Position numbers and translations under genes: made by a program. A stretch of DNA of 64,000 nt, taken from contig NZ_CAXBGE010000013.1 of NCBI RefSeq assembly GCF_963975345.1, positions 1 through 64,000 on the forward strand. The letters are read 5' to 3'. The stretch is from Maricaulis sp963975345 (GTDB taxonomy: Bacteria > Pseudomonadota > Alphaproteobacteria > Caulobacterales > Maricaulaceae). The notes beneath the pieces were generated by a model. That model was not told where the DNA came from, did no database searches, and saw nothing but the letters and a program-made list of their open reading frames with translations. Below are positions 50,119 through 58,304 of this stretch, piece after piece. The stretch's first letter is position 1. Each line of letters starts with the position of its first letter.

Positions 50119-50994
50119 ATGCGTTTTCAAGGTACAGATAGCTACGTCGCTGACAGCGAATTGAGCGCCGCGGTCAACGCCGCGATCGCTCTGGAGCGTC
50201 CGCTGCTCGTCAAGGGCGAGCCGGGCACGGGCAAAACCGAACTGGCTCGCCAGGTCGCCGAAGCGCTCGGCATGCCGCTGCTGGAGTGGCACATCAAATC
50301 GACCACCAAGGCACGCCAGGGCCTCTATGAGTATGACGCCGTCGGGCGTCTGCGCGACAGCCAGCTCGGCGATGAGCGCGTGCACGACATCTCCAATTAT
50401 ATCCGCAAGGGCAAGCTGTGGGAGGCCTTCACGGCGACCAAGCGCTCCGTCCTGCTGATCGATGAAATCGACAAAGCCGATATCGAATTCCCCAATGATC
50501 TCCTGCAGGAGCTCGACCGGATGGAATTCCATGTCTACGAGACCGGTGAGACCATCAAGGCCGCCGAGCGCCCTGTCGTCATCATCACCTCGAACAATGA
50601 GAAGGAACTGCCCGACGCCTTCCTGCGCCGCTGTTTCTTCCACTTCATCGCCTTCCCCGACGAAGAGATGATGCGCGCCATTGTCGACGTCCATTTCCCG
50701 GGCCTCAAAAGCCGTCTGCTCGCCGAAGCGCTCAAACTGTTCTACGAGATCCGCTCGGTCCCCGGCGTCAAGAAGAAGCCCTCGACATCGGAATTGCTCG
50801 ACTGGCTCAAACTCCTCCTGATCGAAGATATCGACCCGTCTTTGCTCAGCGAACAGGACCCGCGCAAACTGATCCCGCCGCTGCACGGAGCCCTGCTGAA
50901 GAATGAGCAGGACGTGATGCTGTTCGAGAAACTGGCCTTCATGGCGCGCAGAGCGCCGGCCGGCGGACCGGGGCGTGGGCCGGGGGCGGCTTAA
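50119..50994 (+). CDS. MoxR-type AAA+ ATPase
   Basis: The 291-residue ATPase has Walker A GEPGTGKTE at about 35-43, Walker B SVLLIDEIDKAD, sensor PVVIITSNNEKELPDAFLRRCFF and a helical lid. MoxR ATPases act as chaperones with VWA-domain partners to mature or insert metals into enzymes. The partner VWA protein is encoded 1.2 kb downstream, separated by two unrelated genes. The tail is Gly/Arg/Pro rich. Confidence 0.93.
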   Translation: MRFQGTDSYVADSELSAAVNAAIALERPLLVKGEPGTGKTELARQVAEALGMPLLEWHIKSTTKARQGLYEYDAVGRLRDSQLGDERVHDISNYIRKGKLWEAFTATKRSVLLIDEIDKADIEFPNDLLQELDRMEFHVYETGETIKAAERPVVIITSNNEKELPDAFLRRCFFHFIAFPDEEMMRAIVDVHFPGLKSRLLAEALKLFYEIRSVPGVKKKPSTSELLDWLKLLLIEDIDPSLLSEQDPRKLIPPLHGALLKNEQDVMLFEKLAFMARRAPAGGPGRGPGAA

Positions 50995-51141
50995 ACGGAA
51001 CTGGCGCCGCCCTTCTGGCGATGGTATTACTCCAGTTCAAACGATGGAGAGTGACATGGACCAGCGCGGCTAAACCGCGCCCCGCAAAGCCGGAGGCGCA
51101 TTTCACCTGAGACCTTGTGAAATCACGCCCGGAGTCCTGTC

Positions 51142-51783
51142 ATGCCTGCCATCCACCCTGCGCTCGACCCCATGACGCGCCACCCCATCCCGGCCGCGCC
51201 GTCCATGGCCTATCTCAAACCTCTGCTCGTCGATCACCCCAAGATCGAAGCCGGGGATTACAGCTATATCCATTCCTTCACCGATCCGGCGCGCTTTGCC
51301 GAACAGGTGAAATACGCCTTCGATTTCATCGATGACCGGCTGGTGATCGGGAAATTCTGCTCGATCGCCGCCGATGCCAGCTTTGTCCTCAATGGCGGCA
51401 ATCATTTCGCCGACCGGCTCTCAAGCTATCCGTTCCCGATCTTCGGCTGCTGGGGCGAGCCCGATCCCGGTGCCTGGCCCAACAAGGGCGGGATCACCGT
51501 GGGTCATGATGTCTGGATTGGCTGGGGCGCGACCATCATGCCCGGCGTCACCATCGGCAATGGCGCCATCATCGCGACCAAAGCCGTCGTCACCAGCGAT
51601 GTCGAGCCCTACACCATCGTCGGCGGCAATCCCGCGCGGATGATCAAGCGCCGCCTGCCCGAGGACGTCGCCGCGCGCCTGCAGACGCTCGCCTGGTGGG
51701 ACTGGACGGTGGAGCGGATTGCACAGGCCTCGGACGCGTTGATGAAGGCCGATATCGCGGCGTTGGAAAGGCTGAAACCCTGA
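51142..51783 (+). CDS. CatB-related xenobiotic/antibiotic O-acetyltransferase (hexapeptide)
   Basis: The 213-residue left-handed beta-helix acetyltransferase has DRLVIGKFCSIAADASFVLNGGNHFADRLSSYPF with the catalytic His, then the hexapeptide repeats ITVGHDVWIGWGATIMPGVTIGNGAIIATKAVVTSDVEPYTIVGGNPARMIKRR. This is the XAT/Vat class. The acceptor substrate is unknown; resistance should not be assumed. ATG 51142 has GGAG 7 nt upstream; MAYLKPLL at 51205 is a later alternative. Confidence 0.88.
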   Translation: MPAIHPALDPMTRHPIPAAPSMAYLKPLLVDHPKIEAGDYSYIHSFTDPARFAEQVKYAFDFIDDRLVIGKFCSIAADASFVLNGGNHFADRLSSYPFPIFGCWGEPDPGAWPNKGGITVGHDVWIGWGATIMPGVTIGNGAIIATKAVVTSDVEPYTIVGGNPARMIKRRLPEDVAARLQTLAWWDWTVERIAQASDALMKADIAALERLKP

Positions 51784-51808
51784 TATAGATTGGCGTGGAG
51801 GAGCTGCC

Positions 51809-52174
51809 ATGACTGACACGAAATTCATCCGCGCCATCCCGGTCTTGCCGTCGACAGACGTGCCCGCCAGCCTGGCCTTCTTCCGCGACAAGCTGGGCTT
51901 CGAAACCTGGTCCTGGGACACGCCTCCTATCTATGGCGGCGTCCATGTCGGCACGGTCGAAATCCAGATTTCCTTGACCGATAACCCGCATGCCTGCCGC
52001 TGGGCCTCATGCCGGGTCGATGTCACGGGGATTGATGCGCTCTATGCGCGGGCTGTCGAAGCGGGCGTCGTTCACCCCAATTCCAAGCTTGAGGAACAGC
52101 CCTGGGGATTTCGGGAATTTGCCGTCCTGGACCCGGTTGGGCTGTGCGTGACCTTCGGCGAGCGCACCGGCTGA
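51809..52174 (+). CDS. VOC/glyoxalase-bleomycin resistance superfamily protein
   Basis: The 121-residue protein is a single VOC domain: FIRAIPVLPSTDVPASLAFFRDKLGFETWSWDTPPIYGGV and WGFREFAVLDPVGLCVTFGERTG. It resembles bleomycin resistance-like binding proteins. GGAGGAG precedes the ATG. Real role unknown. Confidence 0.88.
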   Translation: MTDTKFIRAIPVLPSTDVPASLAFFRDKLGFETWSWDTPPIYGGVHVGTVEIQISLTDNPHACRWASCRVDVTGIDALYARAVEAGVVHPNSKLEEQPWGFREFAVLDPVGLCVTFGERTG

Positions 52175-52223
52175 CACAGTCGCGGGCTATCGTTGACGCG
52201 CGGCAAGCAGCTATATAGCCCCC

Positions 52224-53399
52224 ATGCTCCATCACTTCTTCACCCAGCTGCGCGCCGCCAAAATCCCCGTCACGACGCGGGAATATCTCACGCTTCTTGA
52301 AGCGCTCGACAAGGGCGTGATCGAACCGGATATCGGGCACTTCTACGCCGTCAGCCGCGCCGCCCTGGTCAAGGACGAGAAGGCCTTCGACAAGTTCGAC
52401 AAGGTGTTCGCGCATGTCTTCAAGGGCATCGAGACGCTCGGCGATCTGTTCGAAGAGAATGAGATCCCCGACGACTGGCTCAAGGCAATGATGCAAAAAC
52501 TGCTCACCGAAGAGGAGATGGCCGCGATGCAGGCCTTGCCCTTCGAGGAGCTGATGGAGACGCTGAAGAAGCGGCTCGCCGAGCAGGAAGAGCGCCATGA
52601 GGGCGGCTCGAAATGGATTGGCACCGGCGGCACCTCGCCCTTTGGCCATGGCGGCTATAATCCGGCCGGCGTGCGCATTGGCGGGCCGGGCCAGCACAAG
52701 CGCGCCGCCAAGGTGTGGGAAAAGCGCCGCTACAAGGACCTCGATGGCGACCGCGAACTGGGGACGCGCAATCTGAAAGTCGCGCTGCGCCGCCTGCGCA
52801 AATTCGCCCGCGACGGGGCCCAGGACGAGCTTGATCTGGGCAATACAATCGACGCCACCGCCCGCCAGGGCTGGCTCGATGTCGTGATGCGGCCCGAGCG
52901 GCGCAATGCGATCAAGGTGCTGGCGCTGTTCGATGTCGGCGGCTCGATGGATCCCTATGTGAAGCTGTGCGAGGAACTCTTCTCGGCCTCGCGCTCGACC
53001 TTCAAGAACCTGGAATATTTCTACTTTCACAATTGTCCCTATGAGGGCGTCTGGCGCTCCAATCTGCGCAGGCGCGCCGAGACCGTGCCCACCCTCGATC
53101 TGATCCACAAATATCCGCACGACTGGAAAGTGATCATCGTCGGCGATGCCGCGATGGCGCCCTATGAGATCACCCATCCGGGCGGATCGGTCGAAGGCTG
53201 GAACGAGGAATCCGGCTCGGTCTGGATCAAGCGCCTAGTGGAAACCTGGCCCAATCTGATCTGGCTCAATCCGCAGCCCGAGGAATGGTGGGAATATTCC
53301 TATTCCACCAAGCTGGTGCAGGAGCTGATCGGCACCCAGCGCATGTTCCCGCTAACGCTGGAAGGCGTTGACGAGGCGATCAAGGAGTTGGCTCGCTGA
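52224..53399 (+). CDS. VWA domain-containing CoxE-like protein
   Basis: The 391-residue protein has an N-terminal helical CoxE-like region (FFTQLRAAKIPVTTREYLTLLEALDKG), a Gly-rich linker (about 135-160) and a VWA domain with the MIDAS DVGGSMD at about 236-242. CoxE-type VWA proteins pair with MoxR ATPases. TATATA lies 7 nt before the ATG with no Shine-Dalgarno, so a leaderless transcript is possible. Confidence 0.9.
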   Translation: MLHHFFTQLRAAKIPVTTREYLTLLEALDKGVIEPDIGHFYAVSRAALVKDEKAFDKFDKVFAHVFKGIETLGDLFEENEIPDDWLKAMMQKLLTEEEMAAMQALPFEELMETLKKRLAEQEERHEGGSKWIGTGGTSPFGHGGYNPAGVRIGGPGQHKRAAKVWEKRRYKDLDGDRELGTRNLKVALRRLRKFARDGAQDELDLGNTIDATARQGWLDVVMRPERRNAIKVLALFDVGGSMDPYVKLCEELFSASRSTFKNLEYFYFHNCPYEGVWRSNLRRRAETVPTLDLIHKYPHDWKVIIVGDAAMAPYEITHPGGSVEGWNEESGSVWIKRLVETWPNLIWLNPQPEEWWEYSYSTKLVQELIGTQRMFPLTLEGVDEAIKELAR

Positions 53400-53428
53400 A
53401 GCGAGCCGGGGCAAGGAGCTGGCTCGCT
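53381..53428 (+). repeat. 17-nt direct repeat at the 3' end of the VWA gene
   Basis: CAAGGAGTTGGCTCGCT (53381-53397) recurs as CAAGGAGCTGGCTCGCT (53412-53428), one mismatch, 31 nt apart. The first copy spans the end of the gene. GGCTCGC-TGAA-GCGAGCC also makes a 7-bp hairpin. Confidence 0.75.
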
Positions 53429-53915
53429 AGCTAGCGCGGTTACACACCCGCCCCATCCGCAGCCATTGCGTCACCGCCCAAGCGGCCGCCGGATGGCGCA
53501 GGCGCGTCAGCGCCTCGTGCGGGTCGAGCCAGACCAGTTCGTGATCCTCCTCGATCTTGCCGCCATTCATCTCGACGAAATCACACAGGAAGAAGCCGCA
53601 CTGATTGCGGCGGCGCTCGCCGGTGCGCGTGATGGTGAATTGTTCGGCCCGCGTCACCAGAGCGCCGGGCGTGACCGTCCAGCCGGTTTCCTCGCAGAAT
53701 TCGCGGGCCAAGGCTTCGGCCTCGCTCTCGCCGGGGTCGATCATCCCGCCGGGCAGATCCCAATTGACATAGGTCTCGCGGGCAATGCTGACCAAGGCGA
53801 TGCGGCCGACATCATCCAGCGCGATGCCGAATGCGCAGGGACGCTCCTTATAGGGCGCACCCGCCTCGCAGAGGCCGAATTGCGGCACGGCTTCGATGTT
53901 TGGGTTCAACGCCAC
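53427..53915 (-). CDS. Nudix hydrolase
   Basis: The 162-residue protein carries the Nudix box GGMIDPGESEAEALAREFCEETGW (GX5EX7REXXEEXGX), which binds metal and a nucleoside-diphosphate-linked substrate. The N-terminal part precedes FGIALDDVGRIALVSIARETYVNWDLPGG. The start is GTG at 53915. Substrate unknown. It lies 6 nt from the GST gene. Confidence 0.92.
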   Translation of the reverse strand: MALNPNIEAVPQFGLCEAGAPYKERPCAFGIALDDVGRIALVSIARETYVNWDLPGGMIDPGESEAEALAREFCEETGWTVTPGALVTRAEQFTITRTGERRRNQCGFFLCDFVEMNGGKIEEDHELVWLDPHEALTRLRHPAAAWAVTQWLRMGRVCNRAS

Positions 53916-53921
53916 ACCCTA

Positions 53922-54542
53922 TCAACCCGGATTGACGCGTCCGTCGTCAGGATCGAGCCCGAGTTCCTGATCAATGCGGGCGACCCAGCCGCGGACATTG
54001 AGGAATTCATCGAGATCGAACCCGCCTTCATCGGCGAGGCGCGTATAGGCGACCAGCGAAATATCGGCGAGCGTCATCGTGTCGCCGACAATGAAGTCAC
54101 GCGACAGCAGCCGCATTTCCATCACGCCCAGTGCCCGGCGGCCCTTGGCCATCAGGGCCGGGTCGATTGAATCCTCGGGCAGTTTTTCGAAGGCTTTCTG
54201 AAAGCGGCGCACGGCAATCGCCGGCTCGTGGCTATATTGTTCCCAGAACATCCATTCGAGCATTTTGGCGGTGTCGAAACTGTCAGCCGGGATCAGCGGC
54301 GAGCCGCCAGCGAGATGGAAAATGATCGCGTTGGACTGGGCCAGGATACGGCCATCCTCGCGCTCGAGGCAGGGCACTTGTCCGGCCGGATTGATGGCGA
54401 GGAAATCTTCCGTGCGGGTCTCGCCCTTGACGACATCGATCTCATTCCACTGATAGGGAATGCCCAGATAGTCGGCGGTCCATTTCACTTTCAGGCAATT
54501 GCCGCTGCGGCGGTCACCGAAAATCCTGACCGGTTGTGTCAT
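53922..54542 (-). CDS. Glutathione S-transferase family protein
   Basis: The 206-residue protein has the thioredoxin-like N-domain (VRIFGDRRSGNCLKVKWTADYLGIPYQWNEIDVVKGETRTEDFLAINPAGQVPCLE) and the DRxLAQSNAI-like IAQSNAIIFHLA motif, then an all-helical C-domain with FIVGDTMTLADISLVAYTRLADEGG (N-capping box). ATG 54542 gives a normal length; the frame continues upstream without need. It is an operon partner of the Nudix gene. Confidence 0.92.
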   Translation of the reverse strand: MTQPVRIFGDRRSGNCLKVKWTADYLGIPYQWNEIDVVKGETRTEDFLAINPAGQVPCLEREDGRILAQSNAIIFHLAGGSPLIPADSFDTAKMLEWMFWEQYSHEPAIAVRRFQKAFEKLPEDSIDPALMAKGRRALGVMEMRLLSRDFIVGDTMTLADISLVAYTRLADEGGFDLDEFLNVRGWVARIDQELGLDPDDGRVNPG

Positions 54543-54695
54543 CGCGAGTCTCCATCGTCGAGCCACCAGCATAGCGTGGACCGGGCCGAGGTCGAGGCGG
54601 CAATCATGGGCCATCTGCACCTGCTTCAATCCGCCCCTTGGACGCAGCCCTGCTGCCGCCTATAAACGCCCGGTACCGGCGAGAGGTTGAGTGAA

Positions 54696-55013
54696 ATGAC
54701 GACTGCGACTGCCCCCAACCCCGAGGCCTGCCGCACCATGGCGGAGGTCCGCGAAGGCGTCGACGCCGTCGACCGTCAGCTCGTCGCCCTGATCGCCGAG
54801 CGCACGCGCTTCATGGAGGCCGCCGCGCGGATCAAGCCATCGCGCGACGTGGTGCATGATGATTGGCGCATTGCCGATGTAGTGGAAAAAGTCACCGCCG
54901 AAGCGACGCGTATTGGGGTCACGACCGCGATCGTCGAGCCAGTCTGGCGCGAGCTTATCCGTCAGTCCATCGCCTATGAATTTACCGTCTGGGATCGCAC
55001 CCGCGAGCGCTGA
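54696..55013 (+). CDS. Chorismate mutase (AroQ class)
   Basis: The 105-residue all-helical protein has REGVDAVDRQLVALIAERTRFMEAAARIK and RIADVVEKVTAEATRIGVTTAIVEPVWRELIRQSIAYE, the AroQ chorismate mutase pattern (chorismate to prephenate). The expected active-site Arg and Lys residues are present in part. GAGAGG lies 9 nt before the ATG. The stop abuts the convergent Hpt gene stop. Confidence 0.88.
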   Translation: MTTATAPNPEACRTMAEVREGVDAVDRQLVALIAERTRFMEAAARIKPSRDVVHDDWRIADVVEKVTAEATRIGVTTAIVEPVWRELIRQSIAYEFTVWDRTRER

Positions 55014-55349
55014 TCAGCTCTCGGCGAAACAGGCCTGGGTTTCGAAAAACGCATGTTCCACCGCTCGCGCGGCGGCCGGCCAGTCGGCAGGCTCCAGCGC
55101 CTCGACGGCCTCGCAGACATCGCCGAGCACAACAGCGCCGACCCCGCGCGCCGCGCCTTTCAATGTATGGGTGGCCGCAATCCACGCCTCGCGGTCGCCC
55201 GCTGTCGCCATCAGCGCGATACACCGCCGCGCCTGCTCGCACATCAAGTTGAGCAATTCGGCTTTCAAAGCCTCATCGCCATCGGTGTAGCGAGCCAGAT
55301 GCGCCGCATCGAACAGCGGTGCCGGGGAATGTGACTGTGCGAACATCAT
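55014..55349 (-). CDS. Orphan Hpt (histidine phosphotransfer) domain protein
   Basis: The 111-residue protein is one Hpt domain: FDAAHLARYTDGDEALKAELLNLMCEQARRCIALM, then the phosphorylated His in ATHTLKGAARGVGAVVLG and VEALEPADWPAAARAVEHAF. Such proteins carry phosphoryl groups between receivers. No kinase or regulator gene is adjacent. The stop touches the chorismate mutase stop with no gap (TGATCA). Confidence 0.9.
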   Translation of the reverse strand: MMFAQSHSPAPLFDAAHLARYTDGDEALKAELLNLMCEQARRCIALMATAGDREAWIAATHTLKGAARGVGAVVLGDVCEAVEALEPADWPAAARAVEHAFFETQACFAES

Positions 55350-55531
55350 GGCCTCACCCTCGCACCCGCCTTGTTAACATCGCACTTAACGGGCGCGGAC
55401 ACCGCCGCAATATCTTTTCCCAAGGTAAATCAAGCCTTGCCGAAACACCGTCGCAGCCGCCAAAAATCGCTGATATCGTGGCCTTGCTTTGTGAACAATC
55501 TCGCGTATGTTCCGCCGCTTCCAACCCCGGC

Positions 55532-55607
<76 letters not shown>

Positions 55608-55791
55608 ATCTTCCCCACGTCTTTTCCAGACTGCCGTGCCAAGCAACCGGCGACTGTGGCCCGTATCGGGAAGATTACCTGTCAGTCATGTTGGGGCCCG
55701 GGACTTCCGTTGCGCGGTATCGAGGCTGTAAAGCAGGCTTGGCGCTGGCCTCGATCTCAAGCGCACCATTGAACCGGGTTTGGGACTTGTT

Positions 55792-56325
55792 ATGCGCGTG
55801 CTGCGATCAATACCGTGTGTGCTAGGCGCGCTGACAAGCCTTGCCGCCACGGCCGCGCCAGCCATGGCCAGCGATATCGTTCAGCTCGAGACCTTTTTCC
55901 ACCAAGCAGAGCCGGTCGCCGAGCTCCAGTTTTGCCGCGAACCCTTCTACCCGCCCGGAGACTGCCGGCCGGCGCGCTTCACCCAGGGTGTGCGCTATAA
56001 CTGGCTGCATTCCTCCGACGCCGTGTCGAATGAACGCCTCTCCCTGATCCATGACGAAGCCCGCAGCAGCCAGACCGCCATCTTCCACTCGACCATTCCC
56101 GGCTATGGCCCGATGCGTTTCGCCGCGCCGGACGAGGATGTGTGGTGCATGCCCGATACGCGACTGGATCTACCCACGCGCTACTACGCCCGGATCGCCG
56201 GTTTCCGCGAGCATGAAGAGGACGGCGATACACGCGTCGCGGCGCAATACGGCCTCTATGTCGTCCTCGACAGCGAAGCCGGCTGTGAAGCCCTGCTGCA
56301 GAGCGCCCGCGAAAGGCTGCGTTAG
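55792..56325 (+). CDS. Hypothetical secreted protein
   Basis: The 177-residue protein has an N-terminal signal peptide (MRVLRSIPCVLGALTSLAATAAPAMAS), four cysteines in the mature part (FCREPFYPPGDCRP, VWCMPDT, AGCEALL) that may form two disulfides, and mixed beta regions. I do not recognise it. ATG 55792 was chosen because the frame extends only by five codons from TTG. It is downstream of tRNA-Lys. Confidence 0.65.
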   Translation: MRVLRSIPCVLGALTSLAATAAPAMASDIVQLETFFHQAEPVAELQFCREPFYPPGDCRPARFTQGVRYNWLHSSDAVSNERLSLIHDEARSSQTAIFHSTIPGYGPMRFAAPDEDVWCMPDTRLDLPTRYYARIAGFREHEEDGDTRVAAQYGLYVVLDSEAGCEALLQSARERLR

Positions 56326-56367
56326 CGCTGCCGTTGTTTTGCCTGTTTTCGGTTCCAACAATTGCTG

Positions 56368-56898
56368 ATGGGGAAAGCTAACGGGGACATCGCGCCGCGC
56401 GCGCTGGCTGATCACGGCGCCGGGCAGGCCAATACGGCCCTGCTCTTGCTGACCTCCTGCCTGTTACCGCTCGGCCTCCTCCTGCCAGCCCTGCGCACGA
56501 CTCAATTCGGGCTATGGAGCGGCGAGCACTCGATTCTCGGTTTCGGCTGGGCCCTGTTGCGGGATGGCGAATTCCTGCTCGCGGCTGTGGTCCTGGGATT
56601 TTCGGTCGTGTTTCCGGGCTTCAAGCTGATCTGGATGTGGCGGCTGCAATTTTCCCGCGCGCCGGGCATCGGAGCCGGCGATCTGCGCTTTCTGGAAATG
56701 CTCGGCAAATGGTCAATGGCCGATGTCCTGGTGTTGGCACTGGTGATTTTCAGCGTGCGCGACAGCTTCGTCTTCGCCGCCTCGACCCTGCCCGGCGTCT
56801 ATATTTTCGCGACCGCGACCGTGTTGGCCATGCTCGCCTCGGGCCGGATCGCCCGCCAGCTGGGAACGCGAATCCGGGCGGTGACACCCCGAAGCTGA
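56368..56898 (+). CDS. Paraquat-inducible protein A-like membrane protein
   Basis: The 176-residue protein has four hydrophobic segments and LEMLGKWSMADVLVLALVIF, the PqiA signature. PqiA proteins are often linked to MCE transport, but here the MCE operon begins over 5 kb away with other genes between. Only a single PqiA repeat is present. ATG 56368 begins MGKANGD. Confidence 0.82.
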   Translation: MGKANGDIAPRALADHGAGQANTALLLLTSCLLPLGLLLPALRTTQFGLWSGEHSILGFGWALLRDGEFLLAAVVLGFSVVFPGFKLIWMWRLQFSRAPGIGAGDLRFLEMLGKWSMADVLVLALVIFSVRDSFVFAASTLPGVYIFATATVLAMLASGRIARQLGTRIRAVTPRS

Positions 56899-56997
56899 CG
56901 GTTGCCTCAGAGGCTTCGGGCCGGTGAGGCAAACCGGTTGCAGCAACACGCCATTTCCGGCTCGACGTCGCCCCGTTTGTCGCGCTATTTCATCACC

Positions 56998-57633
56998 ATG
57001 ACCGATATTATCCCGACAGCCGACCTGCCAAGCCTGCCGATCGAAGGTGATGAGCGCCGCTTTCCCGTCCGCCGCGTTTTCTGCATTGGCCGCAATTATG
57101 CTGACCACGCCAAGGAAATGGGCGCTGCCGCCGAGGCGATCTTCTTCATGAAGCCGACCGATGCGGTTTTTACAGGCTCGCGCCTGCCCTATCCGCAAGC
57201 CACCTCGGACCTGCATCACGAGGTCGAGCTGGTGCTCGCACTCGGCGATGGCGGCGCGATCATGGGCTGTGCCGTCGGCGTTGACCTGACCCGGCGCGAT
57301 CTGCAAGGCGCGATGAAGGCCAAGAGCGGGCCATGGGAGATCGGCAAGGCGTTTGAAAATTCCGCGCCGGTCGGACTGCTGCGCTTCGGACCGGTGCCCG
57401 AACGCGGCAAGATCTCGCTGAAGGTCAATGGGGTGCGCCGCCAGTCCGGCGATCTGTCGGAAATGATCCTGGCCCCGCGCCGCGTGCTGTCGGAACTGGC
57501 GCGCTATTTCACCCTCAAGCCGGGCGACCTCGTCTTCACCGGCACGCCGGCCGGCGTCGGACCATTGCAGCGCGATGACCGCGTCAAGGCCGAGATTGAC
57601 GGCCTGCCACCGCTTGAGTTCACCATCACCTGA
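56998..57633 (+). CDS. Fumarylacetoacetate hydrolase family protein (fumarylpyruvate hydrolase-like)
   Basis: The 211-residue protein has FCIGRNYADHAKEMGAA, AIFFMKPTDAV, TSDLHHEVELVLALG (metal-binding Glu) and DLVFTGTPAGVGPL, the FAH family fold. ATG 56998. Adjacent to a zeta-class GST (maleylpyruvate/maleylacetoacetate isomerase), so the two probably act in gentisate or tyrosine catabolism. Confidence 0.9.
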   Translation: MTDIIPTADLPSLPIEGDERRFPVRRVFCIGRNYADHAKEMGAAAEAIFFMKPTDAVFTGSRLPYPQATSDLHHEVELVLALGDGGAIMGCAVGVDLTRRDLQGAMKAKSGPWEIGKAFENSAPVGLLRFGPVPERGKISLKVNGVRRQSGDLSEMILAPRRVLSELARYFTLKPGDLVFTGTPAGVGPLQRDDRVKAEIDGLPPLEFTIT

Positions 57634-57656
57634 GCCCCGCCCGATTGGAGATCGCG

Positions 57657-58301
57657 ATGAAACCTGTCCTTTATGGCTATTGGCGTTCCGGCGCCGCCTA
57701 CCGGCTGCGCATCGCGCTCAATCTCAAGGGCGTCGAGTATGACCAGGTCGCGATCAATCTGAAAACGGGTGAGCAGAAGAGCGAGGCTTGGCTGGCGATG
57801 CAGCCGCAAGGCCTGGTGCCGGTGCTCAAATATGGCGATGCGCTGTTGATGCAATCGCCAGCCATCCTGGAATGGATCGAGGAGACCTGGCCTGAGCCCG
57901 CCCTGCTGCCCTCCGATCCGCTGGAGCGTTGCCGGGTGCGCGCCTGGGCGGCCGTGATCGGCTGCGATACGCATCCGGTGCAGAACTTGCGCATTCTCAA
58001 GGCGATCGGCGACGACCTCGGACAGGGCCCGGCGGGGATGAAAGCCTGGGCGCATCGCTGGACCCAGAGCGGGCTGGCGGCGCTGGAGACACTCGTCAAA
58101 GAGGTGCCTCGCAAGACAGCCTTCCTGCACGGCGACGCGCCGGGCATGGCCGAGATTTACCTGCTGCCGCAATTGGTCAATGCCCGCCGTTGGGAGGTCG
58201 ATCTGGCAGCCTTCCCGACCCTGATGGGCGCCGAAGCCGCCTGCCTCGCCCTGCCGGCATTCCAGCGTGCGGCGCCGGAAAATCAGCCCGACGCCGAATA
58301 A
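57657..58301 (+). CDS. maiA: Maleylacetoacetate/maleylpyruvate isomerase (zeta GST)
   Basis: The 214-residue protein has LYGYWRSGAAYRLRIALNLKGVEYDQVAINL (zeta Ser motif region), QPQGLVPVLKYGDALLMQSPAILEWIEE, and a C-domain with CDTHPVQNLRIL. It isomerises maleyl to fumaryl acids with glutathione. ATG 57657 follows GGAG. It lies 23 nt after the FAH family gene in the same operon. Confidence 0.9.
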   Translation: MKPVLYGYWRSGAAYRLRIALNLKGVEYDQVAINLKTGEQKSEAWLAMQPQGLVPVLKYGDALLMQSPAILEWIEETWPEPALLPSDPLERCRVRAWAAVIGCDTHPVQNLRILKAIGDDLGQGPAGMKAWAHRWTQSGLAALETLVKEVPRKTAFLHGDAPGMAEIYLLPQLVNARRWEVDLAAFPTLMGAEAACLALPAFQRAAPENQPDAE

Positions 58302-58304
58302 GGA

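Noticed and set aside
51142..52174. Acetyltransferase and VOC genes as an antibiotic resistance cassette
   Set aside because: Both belong to broad families with many non-resistance members and no mobile element flanks them.
55374..55389. TTAA...TTAA upstream of the Hpt gene as a CtrA site
   Set aside because: Spacing is 8 nt, not 7.
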